From: a virus
IMG/VR virus record: IMGVR_UViG_3300046318_000171
Span: 1 to 64,000 of that record
Strand: one strand, 5' to 3'
DNA length: 64,000 nt
Positions 50,917-59,595 of the stretch are shown here, in pieces. A program made the position numbers and the translations under genes. The notes beneath the pieces are model-generated. The model worked only from the letters and a program-made list of their open reading frames with translations, made no database searches and was not told the DNA's origin. Numbering within the stretch: position 1 is the first letter of the stretch; every line of letters starts with the position of its first letter.

Positions 50917-51093
50917 TTATACCTCACTCTTGATACGGATGATGTCGACAATTTCGGCACCAAGGTCGCTAGACCATTTGTAAAACAATTCTGGCAGTCT
51001 GCGCTCTAGAACATCAGCGATTAGCTCCGCTGCCTTCTTTTCGCCTTCGGCCATTCCCTCTTCAAATCCTAGGGCGTAATCAAACTTACTCAC
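50917..51093 (-). CDS. Small helical protein
   Basis: 58 residues from GTG overlapping the upstream stop. Charged helix (GEKKAAELIADVLERRLPEL). No motif. Confidence 0.6.
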   Translation of the reverse strand: MSKFDYALGFEEGMAEGEKKAAELIADVLERRLPELFYKWSSDLGAEIVDIIRIKSEV

Positions 51094-51551
51094 TAAATGT
51101 ATTCCTTCCGCAATGCTTTCGAGTCATTTGAGCGGCGGGTAATCTCACGGCTAACGAGAGACAAATCACGCTCATGGTTAGTCAGTAGCATCTCTACCAA
51201 CTTACGATAAGCGTACTTTTCCTCGTAGTCCCTGTCAAGGTCCACGATGTCCTGGCTAACAGCAATCTCTGCCTTGACCGTGGTGACACGTTCGCCCTTT
51301 ACTCCGGCACCCATGCGCTTGATAAGCATGGTGTTCTCAGCAAAGTCCTTCTTCTTAAGAAGGGCACGCTCTTCAAGCTGAGCCATGACCAACTGAGAGT
51401 TGATGTAATCAGTCCAAGCAGTCAGACGAGTAAACAACTCGCCCAACTCCTCAGACGGAATAGCAGTAATGTCTGCTGGGAGGGTAACCTGTTCGTCGCT
51501 TGGTTTGACGAAGTGGATACCCCAACCAGCAAATTTTTCTAGTGCAGACAT
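51093..51551 (-). CDS. Helical protein of the replication block
   Basis: 152 residues, long helices rich in Glu/Lys/Arg (LVMAQLEERALLKKKDFAEN). Conserved position next to the Cas4-like exonuclease in many actinophages suggests a recombination accessory, but no family assignment is possible by eye. Confidence 0.65.
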   Translation of the reverse strand: MSALEKFAGWGIHFVKPSDEQVTLPADITAIPSEELGELFTRLTAWTDYINSQLVMAQLEERALLKKKDFAENTMLIKRMGAGVKGERVTTVKAEIAVSQDIVDLDRDYEEKYAYRKLVEMLLTNHERDLSLVSREITRRSNDSKALRKEYI

Positions 51552-51652
51552 TAGTCCTCCTCAGACTTTTTTACGAACAGCAGAACGGCACCCCAAATAA
51601 GGGCGACCATGTAACCCACTGTTGCTCCCACAATAAACGACCAGAAGTCCAT
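51551..51652 (-). CDS. Tiny single-helix membrane protein
   Basis: 33 residues: one membrane helix (FIVGATVGYMVALIWGAVLL) and a charged tail. TAATG at both ends ties it to neighbours, supporting translation. Confidence 0.6.
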   Translation of the reverse strand: MDFWSFIVGATVGYMVALIWGAVLLFVKKSEED

Positions 51653-52518
51653 TAGTCCTCCTTGTAAGGGGCACACTGCTTGCAGGTGCCGCCGGGGTTG
51701 TTGTTGCAGTCTGGGGCTACTCCTGCCTCAACTGCGTCTACTACAAACTTAGCCTTATCGAAGATGTGACGAACCAGCTCAAAGTCACGCTTGACTGAGA
51801 ACTCCTTGTATGACTGGTCAGCCTTCAACTCGTAAAGGAACACAATCTCGTTGATAGGTTCGTCGTTGTCGTCACGAACACCCATGCGGCCCATCAGCTC
51901 AAGGTACATCTGACCCTGAAGGATGTGGCTAGGGAATGGACGGCGTACGTTGCCCCACGCCTTCATGAAGTCGCCATCGGCGTCCATCATCAAGTTCGGT
52001 GCCTCTGCACGGATGGTACCTGGACCGATTGACTTAATCTCAATCAGGGTGTCGTTACCCAATCCCTTGACCCAGCCGTCGGTGTGGCCCTTGATGCGAA
52101 GAGCGTCGTCGTGCAGGGTAACCTCACGATACTCAAAGATGTCTTTGCTGCAGTTAGGGCATAGTACCGGTCCTGTGCCAAAGATAGAGAAGTCGCAGCC
52201 CTTGCAAGTAAAGCGACCGTATAGAACGCCCATCTCCTGGAAGTAACGCTGCCACTTGGCGTGAATGGCGTGGCCTGTGTCGAAAATGTTCTGTAGGCGT
52301 AGTGGTGGCTTTTCAGCAATCTTGGTGCGGCCGCTTAGTAGGAAGTACGACCCACGCTTACAGAAGTCCTTCTTAATGATTTCTGATGGGTGCAAAACCA
52401 AAGTGCTACGGTCTCCTACTGGACGTGCCAACAGGTGGCGCTCAATGTCGCCTAGAAGACGAGCAGGCTTTGCCTTAGCGTCTAAGAACTTTCTTAGTTC
52501 AGTCTTTGCTACGGTCAT
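51652..52518 (-). CDS. Cas4-family (PD-(D/E)XK) exonuclease
   Basis: 288 residues. Nuclease core: GHAIHAKWQ, GHTDGWV (Asp) and LIEIKS (E-x-K). C-terminal CNNNPGGTCKQC with the early Cys of KKDFCKRG could hold a 4Fe-4S cluster as in Cas4/AddB; an extra zinc ribbon CKGC...CPNC is inserted in the middle. It degrades DNA ends during phage recombination. No CRISPR array or cas1/2 nearby, so a defence role is not indicated. Confidence 0.85.
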   Translation of the reverse strand: MTVAKTELRKFLDAKAKPARLLGDIERHLLARPVGDRSTLVLHPSEIIKKDFCKRGSYFLLSGRTKIAEKPPLRLQNIFDTGHAIHAKWQRYFQEMGVLYGRFTCKGCDFSIFGTGPVLCPNCSKDIFEYREVTLHDDALRIKGHTDGWVKGLGNDTLIEIKSIGPGTIRAEAPNLMMDADGDFMKAWGNVRRPFPSHILQGQMYLELMGRMGVRDDNDEPINEIVFLYELKADQSYKEFSVKRDFELVRHIFDKAKFVVDAVEAGVAPDCNNNPGGTCKQCAPYKED

Positions 52519-52889
52519 TTGTTCTCCTTTTTATCTAGCTGAAAGATGTATTCCTTCAGCGTCATAGTATCTTTATAGTTCTTCCGCCACTTTCGCACAA
52601 GGGCGTTACGTTCTCTATGGCTTAGTCCGCCCCAGATGCCGTTACCAATGTCCTGGCTTACGGCGGTCCATAGGCACTCAGCTCTTACCGGACAAACACT
52701 ACTTTTGTTTGGTCCAAAGCAATAGGTCTTTGCTTCATCAGCAATCTTCTTGTAGAGCTCTTTGTCTCTTGGTGGGAAAAAGATGTTTACATCTACTAGA
52801 AAGTTTCCCTCGTCATCAACACTCCAGCAAGCGGCATCTGTGTACCACTCAAGGTCGCCGTCACGAGGAAGCAGGTTCTGAAGACTCAT
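52515..52889 (-). CDS. WhiB-like regulator with altered Cys spacing
   Basis: 124 residues. Cys at 21, 57, 66 and 72 with the GIWGGLS turn (84-90) and C-terminal basic segment identify WhiB. The second and third Cys are 8 residues apart instead of the normal two, so the Fe-S loop is expanded. Second WhiB of this phage, encoded with replication genes. Overlaps the exonuclease start by 4 bases (ATGA) and its upstream neighbour by 29. Confidence 0.85.
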   Translation of the reverse strand: MSLQNLLPRDGDLEWYTDAACWSVDDEGNFLVDVNIFFPPRDKELYKKIADEAKTYCFGPNKSSVCPVRAECLWTAVSQDIGNGIWGGLSHRERNALVRKWRKNYKDTMTLKEYIFQLDKKENK

Positions 52890-53196
52890 TTAGCTTATTC
52901 CACATTTCAAACAGGTCGGTCTCCAGGAGAATCACATAGTCTTCCCCGTCTAGATGGATTCCGAATATTGGCGTACGACCATCCATGATGGCCTCGTTAA
53001 TAATCTTCTTCAGCTCGGCAGACTGAATAGTTTTAGATTTCTTGCCAGTCCACTTATGCTCAACCAAAAGCTCGTTGTTGCGGACGTCTCCTTTACGAGA
53101 CCAGAACGCCCCAGAGGCGGCCGTCGTGCTGCCACCAATGGCTTTAGCAATACGTTTCTCATGCTTCTGGGACTGTTTCTGGCCTTCGGACTTCAT
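52861..53196 (-). CDS. PD-(D/E)XK endonuclease-like protein
   Basis: 111 residues. The core SRKGDVRNNELLVEHKWT gives Asp then E-x-K on adjacent strands, as in small phage resolvases and restriction-like endonucleases. A basic N-terminus (GQKQSQKHEKRIAK) suits DNA binding. Probably cuts branched DNA. Confidence 0.75.
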   Translation of the reverse strand: MKSEGQKQSQKHEKRIAKAIGGSTTAASGAFWSRKGDVRNNELLVEHKWTGKKSKTIQSAELKKIINEAIMDGRTPIFGIHLDGEDYVILLETDLFEMWNKLNESSEPASS

Positions 53197-53411
53197 TAGA
53201 TGCTTGCGTCAATCACGTGGTTCAAAGCAATGGTCAAACCGTAACGAACACCGTCGTCAGTTGCGTACGCAATCGACTGCTGGATGCTGCGGATGACGTC
53301 ATTGCGGAGTTCTTCCGCACCCTCGTGACGAAGGTCCTGGTTCTGTGACTCTACATACAAAGCGTAGTCGTTCTCTACCTGGTCCATGTATAGCTCCTTC
53401 ATTCTACTCAT
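53196..53411 (-). CDS. Small acidic protein before the nuclease
   Basis: 71 residues, helical (LRNDVIRSIQQSIAYATDDG). Overlaps RecA by 8 bases; TAATG with the nuclease. No motif. Confidence 0.65.
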   Translation of the reverse strand: MSRMKELYMDQVENDYALYVESQNQDLRHEGAEELRNDVIRSIQQSIAYATDDGVRYGLTIALNHVIDASI

Positions 53412-54450
53412 CTGTTCCTCCTACGAAACTATCTGGTGTACTCAAGATTTTATCCTTAAGTTCTTCTAGCAAGTCTACCTCTTCACGGATAGAGTTGACA
53501 AGACCTTCTGAGCCCTGCCACTTGCGTTCTCCGTAATAGTACCAACCACCCTTGCGGTCCACAATACCCTTGATGATGGCAAGTGATGCGGTTTCCTTGG
53601 CGGTGTCGAAGTCACCGGCAGCGTAGATGCTGTGAGGCGAGAAGTAGAAGTCGATGTACGCTACACGCTGCGGTGGGGCGGTCTTGTTCTTGATAGTACG
53701 AATCTTGATGCGCTGGCCTACACGTACCTTGTTGTTACCTGAGCCAGTCTCAATCCACTCGTCACGACGTACCTCTGAACGGGTAAAGAAAGCGTAGTTC
53801 TTGCCTTCTCCACCTGGAGTGGTGCGTGGGTCTCCGTGCATCACACCAATCTTCATGCGGTACTGGTTGATGATTAGACCGAGTATTGGGCGTTCGTCCT
53901 CCACCAATGAACGTTTCATGGCAGCGCCCACTACTCGGAAGAACTTGTTAGTGAGAAGAGCACCACGGCCGACAGTCATTTCGTCCATGTTCTTCTCCAT
54001 CTCAGGAGCAGGGCTTAGGGCAGGAAGAGAGTCAATAACAATAGCGTCGACTGACTTCGATTCAGCAAAAGCAATAACTGCGTCATAAGCTTCCTCCATG
54101 ATGTTGGTTTCTACAACAATAACTCTACTAGTGTCTACGCCACACATGTCTGCGTACTCTGGAACCCACTGCTCTGCAGCAACCCACACAGTGGTGTGCT
54201 CTGGGTTTAGTTTCTGGTTGGCGGCGATGGTTTTGAGAGCAATCGCTGTCTTACCGTGCGACGGCTCCCCGATAAGTTCGTTCCACTGGTTAGCAGGAAA
54301 ACCACCACCCAGGCAGTAGTCAAAAGTAGTAGAGCCAGTAGTAATACGCTTGATAAGGTCTGCACGGATGTTCTCTCCTACAACTACGACGTTTTCTCCA
54401 AACCGCTTATTAATAGCGGCCATAATCTTTTTAGCTTCAGCATTAATCAT
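53404..54450 (-). CDS. recA: RecA-like recombinase
   Basis: 348 residues, the bacterial RecA length. Walker A GEPSHGKT (61-68), Walker B DAIVIDSLPAL, the L1 region with MEKNMDEMTVG and the MKIGVMHGDPRTTPGG loop in the RecA position. Drives homologous pairing; helps recombination-dependent replication and repair. It sits among nucleases and DNA polymerase. The Walker A differs from host-type GPESSGKT, so it is a phage lineage rather than a recent host copy. Confidence 0.92.
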   Translation of the reverse strand: MINAEAKKIMAAINKRFGENVVVVGENIRADLIKRITTGSTTFDYCLGGGFPANQWNELIGEPSHGKTAIALKTIAANQKLNPEHTTVWVAAEQWVPEYADMCGVDTSRVIVVETNIMEEAYDAVIAFAESKSVDAIVIDSLPALSPAPEMEKNMDEMTVGRGALLTNKFFRVVGAAMKRSLVEDERPILGLIINQYRMKIGVMHGDPRTTPGGEGKNYAFFTRSEVRRDEWIETGSGNNKVRVGQRIKIRTIKNKTAPPQRVAYIDFYFSPHSIYAAGDFDTAKETASLAIIKGIVDRKGGWYYYGERKWQGSEGLVNSIREEVDLLEELKDKILSTPDSFVGGTDE

Positions 54451-54676
54451 CTGTGTTGTCTTCCTTGTTCTGAGTGAGTTTGTCGGCTATTTCAAGCAGC
54501 TCGTCGATACTTACTACGTCTCGGTCATGGAGGATTGCGTTGTGAACAGCATCCCCAAGTACGTGTGAAGCCTCCAGCAAGCCATCCCGCTTACCAAACC
54601 TGTACCCGTCCTGATAGTGGCGAATAACATCCTCCATCCATTGTTCGTCTGTCCAGTTACTACCACTGCTCGTCAA
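54443..54676 (-). CDS. Small acidic protein
   Basis: 77 residues starting at TTG, six bases after AGGAG, overlapping the previous gene by 17 bases. Helical, acidic end (LTQNKEDNTDD). Confidence 0.65.
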   Translation of the reverse strand: MTSSGSNWTDEQWMEDVIRHYQDGYRFGKRDGLLEASHVLGDAVHNAILHDRDVVSIDELLEIADKLTQNKEDNTDD

Positions 54677-55106
54677 GAGGCTCTCCTAGGTTTATCAAGG
54701 CACATTCTGATGCCTTTACTTCAATGAACTTTTCGTTGTTAGTGTAAATCGTATTCTTAATGATAGTTGGGGCTGCGGATAATAGCAAGCCCGGCACTAT
54801 CATTGCGTGTGTTCTTTCGTGGTTAAAAGTCACAAAGAAAGTTCTGTGCGGGTCTTTCAGGAACTTACGCTTGCGGTCAGAGTAGTGAAGGGTGTCGTAC
54901 TGAAACTTTGGGCCCTTCCAGTTGTGCTTTACCTCAACTTCAAAGCTGGTGTCATCACCGTAAGGGTCTGTAGATAGCACGTCGATTCCGTACTGGTCTG
55001 GGTTGACCCAGGCCTTCCAACCGTTAGCGTCAAGCAACGCAATCAGTAGGTCTTTGGCGTTATCGTCGTTGCTGTAAAGTTCAGGGCTAAAGGGCTTTCC
55101 GGCCAT
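54660..55106 (-). CDS. PD-(D/E)XK nuclease-like protein
   Basis: 148 residues. YGIDVLSTD followed by FEVEVKHNW places Asp and E-x-K as in restriction-like nucleases; the rest of the domain has FFVTFNHERTHAMIVPG. May trim DNA or resolve intermediates. It is the third nuclease-like protein of the block. Confidence 0.7.
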   Translation of the reverse strand: MAGKPFSPELYSNDDNAKDLLIALLDANGWKAWVNPDQYGIDVLSTDPYGDDTSFEVEVKHNWKGPKFQYDTLHYSDRKRKFLKDPHRTFFVTFNHERTHAMIVPGLLLSAAPTIIKNTIYTNNEKFIEVKASECALINLGEPLDEQW

Positions 55107-55492
55107 TAGCCGTCAATCCTTCCAATGATTCCCTGGGGGTTCCAGTTGCTAGTGACGTCATTGCCTGTGGCCTGTTTCGCCGCACCTTCAACGTGTGCGC
55201 CAGCAAGCCCACCAAAGCGGCTACCCGACTGCTCAAGCGGGTACCCGCAGTCGAAACACCGTGGAGCTGCATTCTGAATTGCCATGAAGTTAGCCGACCC
55301 GCAGTCAGGACACGAAGCAGTCTGCGAAGAGGACGGAAGCTGACGGGTTTGCGGCTGATTAGGCTGAAACGTGGGCATCGGCTGCAATGGCTGCTGCGAT
55401 GGAGGCATCGGTATGTTGTTTACTGGACGACCAACTTGCGGCTGGTTGCCCTGCTGAGCTAACTTGTTTGCCCACCAATCTGCGTTGTTCAT
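55106..55492 (-). CDS. Zinc ribbon protein with Gln/Pro-rich N-terminus
   Basis: 128 residues: a disordered N-terminal 60 residues rich in Gln and Pro, then CPDCGSANFM...CFDCG, a zinc ribbon, and a Gly-rich tail. Located between polymerase and nuclease genes; may be a replisome adaptor. Confidence 0.7.
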   Translation of the reverse strand: MNNADWWANKLAQQGNQPQVGRPVNNIPMPPSQQPLQPMPTFQPNQPQTRQLPSSSQTASCPDCGSANFMAIQNAAPRCFDCGYPLEQSGSRFGGLAGAHVEGAAKQATGNDVTSNWNPQGIIGRIDG

Positions 55493-55899
55493 TTCTTGTG
55501 CTCCTTAGGGATTTCTAGTAGACCCATGTCAATCAACTGAGAGATAGAGCCCATTAGCGCAGAGATAGAAATCTGCTCCATCATGTTCTTGCTCTCCAAC
55601 CAGATTTCATCTGGAAGACCTTTTAACTCCTCGGCGGTATTCAGCCTCTGAAACTCAGTAGAGCCTTCAGCAATTAAGTGTGAGTGAGAGTACAACACAG
55701 GGATAAGGTAAGAAATCTTCTCGACTCTTTTGTCGCTTTCCTTCTCTTCTTTGTGCTGCACTTCGTCGCTTAGAACGCTGCAACCAAGTAAGACGCTAAG
55801 TTCGTGAGCGTCGTTTATCTGTGAGTCCAGTATGAACCCACGGATGCGGCTAGACATGTCAGCCAACGTCAGCTTTGGCTTCTTCTTGCGCTTAAACAT
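55489..55899 (-). CDS. Hypothetical protein next to DNA polymerase
   Basis: 136 residues; basic start (FKRKKKPKLTLADMSSRI), helical body. TAATG with the polymerase gene. No family recognised; a polymerase accessory is inferred from coupling. Confidence 0.65.
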   Translation of the reverse strand: MFKRKKKPKLTLADMSSRIRGFILDSQINDAHELSVLLGCSVLSDEVQHKEEKESDKRVEKISYLIPVLYSHSHLIAEGSTEFQRLNTAEELKGLPDEIWLESKNMMEQISISALMGSISQLIDMGLLEIPKEHKK

Positions 55900-57899
55900 T
55901 ACTTAGCCTCACCCCACTTATCGACAACGTATACCTCGGCCTTTAGTGGGACAGTAATCTGAGACAAGGTAATGCCTTCCATAGAATTACGAATAGCCTC
56001 GGCCACTTCTTCCGCCCTGTCTTCCGGTGCAATAGTTACAAGTTCGTCGTGAACTGTAAGAATAAGATTAACATCAGGCTCGTCAATAAAGCAAGAGTGT
56101 GCACGCACCAAAGCCAACTTCATCAAGTCTGCAGCAGACCCCTGAATCATGGTGTTGAACGCCTGACGCTCTGCACGACCCAACATGCTGAAGTCCTTAG
56201 AGTTCAACTCAGGGATGTAGCGACGGCGACCAAACATCGTCTCAACAAAAGGAATAGGACCAGCCTGCTTAGCCTGACGAATAACCTTTGCCTTGTACTT
56301 CTCAATAGATGCAAACTTCTGCTCAAAACGCTTTAGCAAGTCCTTTGCCTCAGCCAAGGTACACCCGATAGATGACGCAATCTTGTCAGGCCCAACACCA
56401 TACGAGATAGCGAGAACAAGTACCTTACCGGCTTTACGGTCAACGCCCATGGTGTCACCGATAGTCGTGTAAACGTCTCCACCAGTCAGGTAGTTCTCAC
56501 AAAGAACAGGGTCAGCAGAGAACGATGCGATTACTCGTGGCTCAATCTGAGAGTAGTCGGCCACAACCAGTTTGTAGCCAGGAGGAGCTACAAACAGGTT
56601 GCGGACCAACTTGCCGTAATCTCCAGACGAGGGGATGTTCTGGAGGTTTGGTTCTGAAGAAGAGAAACGGCCTGTCTCTGCTCCGTGAGCCTTGAAGTTA
56701 GTGTGAACACGTCCGTTGATAAGCAGAGACTTCTTCTCAGTAATCTTCTCTTTACCATTGGTTGTGCGCTTTACAGAGCCCCCCGTGTAAGGAGTTACGT
56801 AAGTGGTCATGAGCTTGTTCAAGTCCTGGTACTCCAGTAGGGCGTCAACTAGTTCGTCTTTACCACGGTAGTACTCAAGGGCGTCAGCAGACACAGAGAA
56901 GTGCGCAGCAGTTAGGTCAGCGCCGTTCTTCTTAGCCTCTGCTCCCTTAGGGGTCAGCGTGTTCTTAAACTTAGGGTTAGGAGTGATGCGAGCCTTCTTG
57001 CCGTCTTCACCAACAAATAGAAGGTTCTGCTTGGCAGGAACCGAGTTGATAGCGAACGCCTTACCCGCAGCCTTGTAGCAACGAGCCTCGGCGTCCATCT
57101 TGCCCTTCTCGATTTCTTTAGCAAGAATCTCCAAGGCGTCCTGGTCGATGTACGCACCGGCAAGCTCCATGTCGCACAGAGCAGGGAGAACGTCCATCTC
57201 CAACTTCCAAACCTTCTTAAGGTTCCCTACAATCTTTGGCTCGAGTGCCTTGTAGAGTTTCCAAGTTACCTCAGCATCGATGCCCGAGTACTTAGCCACA
57301 TCGCTAAACGAGTGAAGGGCAACGTTCTCTCCAACACCCTTCTCGACTTCAATACCTAGTTCACGCTTGACACACGCAGCAAGACCTAGGTCAAACTTGT
57401 TGAGGTTGTTTACAATGAACGCTGCCATAAGCGTGTCGAAGTGTGGCTTAGGTGGGACTGTGCCACCGTAGTACTTAGCAATTGACTTGAGGTCGAACTT
57501 TGCGTTGTGGGCAACCTTTAGGGCAGAACCAAACATGATTGGCTTGATTGCGTCAAACACCTGGCGTGGGGTCAACTGTGCAGGAGCCTCGCCAAACTTA
57601 GCGGTCCACTTGCGCTGGTCCTTTGAGTAGTGGCTCTCTAGTAGCGGCTTGCCTTCAGCAAGACGGCGCTGGCCAGCAAGCATAAGTGGCTTGTCATACC
57701 CCACTAGTTCACCGTTAGGGTGACCCATAGGGATAACGTCGGTGCGGCCATCGGTCGCAAATGAAATCCAGCATACGTCATTGATAACTGGGTATAGACG
57801 GTCTTCGCCAATGGTCTCTGTGTCCCATGCGAACGCATCTACTTTTGAATAAAAGTCTACGAACTCTTTTAACTGTTCTGGTGTTGTGATTATGTTCAT
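55899..57899 (-). CDS. polA: Family A DNA polymerase with 3'-5' exonuclease
   Basis: 666 residues, phage-type PolA without the 5' nuclease. Exonuclease motifs: DTE (26-28), HNAKFDLKS (131-139), YSGIDAEVTW. Polymerase motifs: TGRFSSSEPNLQNIPS, A DYSQIEPR (448-455), B RKAGKVLVLAISYG (488-501), C VHDE (617-620). The replicative enzyme of the phage. The residue equivalent to E. coli Phe762 is Leu496, a substitution linked in virioplankton studies to phage replication style. A terminator lies just upstream. Confidence 0.95.
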   Translation of the reverse strand: MNIITTPEQLKEFVDFYSKVDAFAWDTETIGEDRLYPVINDVCWISFATDGRTDVIPMGHPNGELVGYDKPLMLAGQRRLAEGKPLLESHYSKDQRKWTAKFGEAPAQLTPRQVFDAIKPIMFGSALKVAHNAKFDLKSIAKYYGGTVPPKPHFDTLMAAFIVNNLNKFDLGLAACVKRELGIEVEKGVGENVALHSFSDVAKYSGIDAEVTWKLYKALEPKIVGNLKKVWKLEMDVLPALCDMELAGAYIDQDALEILAKEIEKGKMDAEARCYKAAGKAFAINSVPAKQNLLFVGEDGKKARITPNPKFKNTLTPKGAEAKKNGADLTAAHFSVSADALEYYRGKDELVDALLEYQDLNKLMTTYVTPYTGGSVKRTTNGKEKITEKKSLLINGRVHTNFKAHGAETGRFSSSEPNLQNIPSSGDYGKLVRNLFVAPPGYKLVVADYSQIEPRVIASFSADPVLCENYLTGGDVYTTIGDTMGVDRKAGKVLVLAISYGVGPDKIASSIGCTLAEAKDLLKRFEQKFASIEKYKAKVIRQAKQAGPIPFVETMFGRRRYIPELNSKDFSMLGRAERQAFNTMIQGSAADLMKLALVRAHSCFIDEPDVNLILTVHDELVTIAPEDRAEEVAEAIRNSMEGITLSQITVPLKAEVYVVDKWGEAK

Positions 57900-57911
57900 G
57901 TTTGCCCTAAA

Positions 57912-57951
57912 GAAGATTATAGGGGGCTGAGGTACAAAACCCCAGCCCCCT
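57912..57951 (-). terminator. Terminator-like hairpin between the ssDNA-binding and polymerase genes
   Basis: AGGGGGCTG pairs with CAGCCCCCT; the leftward strand continues ATAATCTTCTTT. It follows the gp32-like gene, so would limit read-through into polA and favour abundant ssDNA-binding protein. Confidence 0.7.
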
Positions 57952-57962
57952 TGGTGAGAGGA

Positions 57963-58613
57963 TTAAGCGACTAGTGCACGAGCAACGTCAAGCAACTCTT
58001 CACGAGGGCTGATGTAAATTGCTTTGGTGTCGTACTTAACAGCCTTGGCCGCAACAGCGTCAAGGTCGTCCGCATCCAACTCCCACTCTTCAGCAAGGTC
58101 TGTGGCACGTACACGCTCAAGGGTGTACTGAGTGTCACGGCCCATGCCTAGACGTGATACTGACCAGTAGTACTTGGTCAATGGTCCACGACGAGGGTCA
58201 TCGCTGGCAGCCTGTAGCTGGCGTGCCATGGTAATAGGTACAGTCATAATCTGTACTTCAGGGGTTCCATCCGAGAAACCTAGGATGTTAAACGCAAAAC
58301 GAGCACGAGGCTTGTCTCCTGCAATGGTGCATAGAGGGCACTCGTCACCTAGACAGACGAAAGACTTGCGGCCTTCACGGTCAATCCAGTGCTGTTCGTA
58401 AACCATAAATGGTGCGTCGTCAAGGAAACGTACTAGCTGTGCCTGGTCCGAGAACTTAAAGTCGGTGGCGTAAGCGTTGCTCTTTTCCTTTGGCTTTAGG
58501 AACGCAGATGCTGCTTCCCATCCAGCCTGTACTGTGGTGCCGTGCTTTGGCTTGGCATCTACGCTGTCTTCAGTAAGGTACTGGTCAGCATCAATAGTTG
58601 GGTTAGTAACCAT
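57963..58613 (-). CDS. gp32-like ssDNA-binding protein candidate
   Basis: 216 residues. Centre: HWIDREGRKSFVCLGDECPL then CTIAGDKPRARFAFNILGF, a Cys-containing segment placed before an OB-like strand set as in T4 gp32-type proteins. Acidic region and C-terminus. Followed by a terminator, as for an abundant protein. With the SSB at 29.6 kb the phage would encode two ssDNA binders. Family assignment tentative. Confidence 0.65.
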   Translation of the reverse strand: MVTNPTIDADQYLTEDSVDAKPKHGTTVQAGWEAASAFLKPKEKSNAYATDFKFSDQAQLVRFLDDAPFMVYEQHWIDREGRKSFVCLGDECPLCTIAGDKPRARFAFNILGFSDGTPEVQIMTVPITMARQLQAASDDPRRGPLTKYYWSVSRLGMGRDTQYTLERVRATDLAEEWELDADDLDAVAAKAVKYDTKAIYISPREELLDVARALVA

Positions 58614-58664
58614 GGTGTTTGTTTCTTTCTAATCGGCCTTATCGGCATTTTGTCGGGGAGTCGG

Positions 58665-59138
58665 TTAACTCCCGGTTTCTTCCTTCCATCGGCGAACTAA
58701 CGCCTCTGTGAGGTCTTCATGCTTTTTCCACTCTACACGAGCAGAGCCAAGAAGTCTACGACGTGCAAACTCCTCGATAGCAATCTCAATGAGCTTTCGT
58801 GTGTAAACACGATTACCTAATACCTTTTTACCGTTTAAACTCTTAGAGCGCAAGCGGTATGGAGCGTTAGGTATGTAGCCTTTTTTCTCCCATAGTCTAA
58901 TAGTGACAATCTCTTTTTCCAAGGCCGCTGAAAGAGCGCCGATGGTAAACAGTTCTGTCTCTACTCCTTTGAGAGTTTTGATGATTGGGTCTGCGTCCCA
59001 ACCGTTTGATTCTCCAATCGCTTTCTTCTTGCGTTTCTCAGAAAGCTCTGAAGGCTCACGGCGTGGCTGCTTAGACCCAGGTGCACGGTCTAGTCCCTCA
59101 AATGACTTGAGGATATCAGCTTCGCCACGAATAACCAT
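58665..59138 (-). CDS. MerR-like HTH protein
   Basis: 157 residues. FTIGALSAALEKEIVTIRLW then EKKGYIP is the winged-helix start of MerR-type DNA-binding domains; the long basic linker that follows (RLRSKSLNGKKVLGNRVYTR) is an unusual extension before the RKLIEIAIEE helix. No effector domain. Might regulate the replication operon or bind the origin. Confidence 0.75.
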   Translation of the reverse strand: MVIRGEADILKSFEGLDRAPGSKQPRREPSELSEKRKKKAIGESNGWDADPIIKTLKGVETELFTIGALSAALEKEIVTIRLWEKKGYIPNAPYRLRSKSLNGKKVLGNRVYTRKLIEIAIEEFARRRLLGSARVEWKKHEDLTEALVRRWKEETGS

Positions 59139-59139
59139 T

Positions 59140-59586
59140 TTAACTCTTCAGTGTTCTTAGTGCCCAGACTACGTTACTAGGGAACATCTCGTCAAGCTGT
59201 TCCTCAGTAATCTTACCTTCGTAGAAAGCAGCCATCAACTTATCTTCGTCTAGAACAGGAGTCATTACAAAAATTTCGTCCTTAAGTCCTAGCTCAGAAA
59301 GAATCTCGTCTGCCTTAGGCTCGTTGAGTTTACGAGTGACACGGCGCTGCTTTTCCAAACGCACAATGCCGTCAATGTCAGAACCGAGTTCAAGCTGAAC
59401 GTTGCCTCTGTCATCTTCGTAACCATCTTCATCTAGATGGGCAAATAGTTTATCACGGAGCTCCTTTGAGCGGGTCTCCATCTGGTCAATGTTTTTCTTG
59501 ACATACAGGTACTCTTTTACCTGCCCGGCGATGTCGTCAGGGTTTAGAACAATGTCACGCAGTTCTTCTTCAATTCTTTTTGCCAT
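59140..59586 (-). CDS. Hypothetical helical protein
   Basis: 148 residues; a helical first half (EYLYVKKNIDQMETRSKELR) resembling phage Gam-like or coiled-coil proteins, a short beta part, and an acidic helical end. A strong GGAGG site precedes it. Position among replication genes fits an accessory or nuclease inhibitor, unproven. Confidence 0.65.
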   Translation of the reverse strand: MAKRIEEELRDIVLNPDDIAGQVKEYLYVKKNIDQMETRSKELRDKLFAHLDEDGYEDDRGNVQLELGSDIDGIVRLEKQRRVTRKLNEPKADEILSELGLKDEIFVMTPVLDEDKLMAAFYEGKITEEQLDEMFPSNVVWALRTLKS

Positions 59587-59595
59587 TAGGCCCTC

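Noticed and set aside
51652-52518. CRISPR-associated Cas4 as part of a phage CRISPR system
   Set aside because: No repeat array and no cas1 or cas2 in the window; Cas4-family exonucleases are ordinary recombination enzymes in actinophages.
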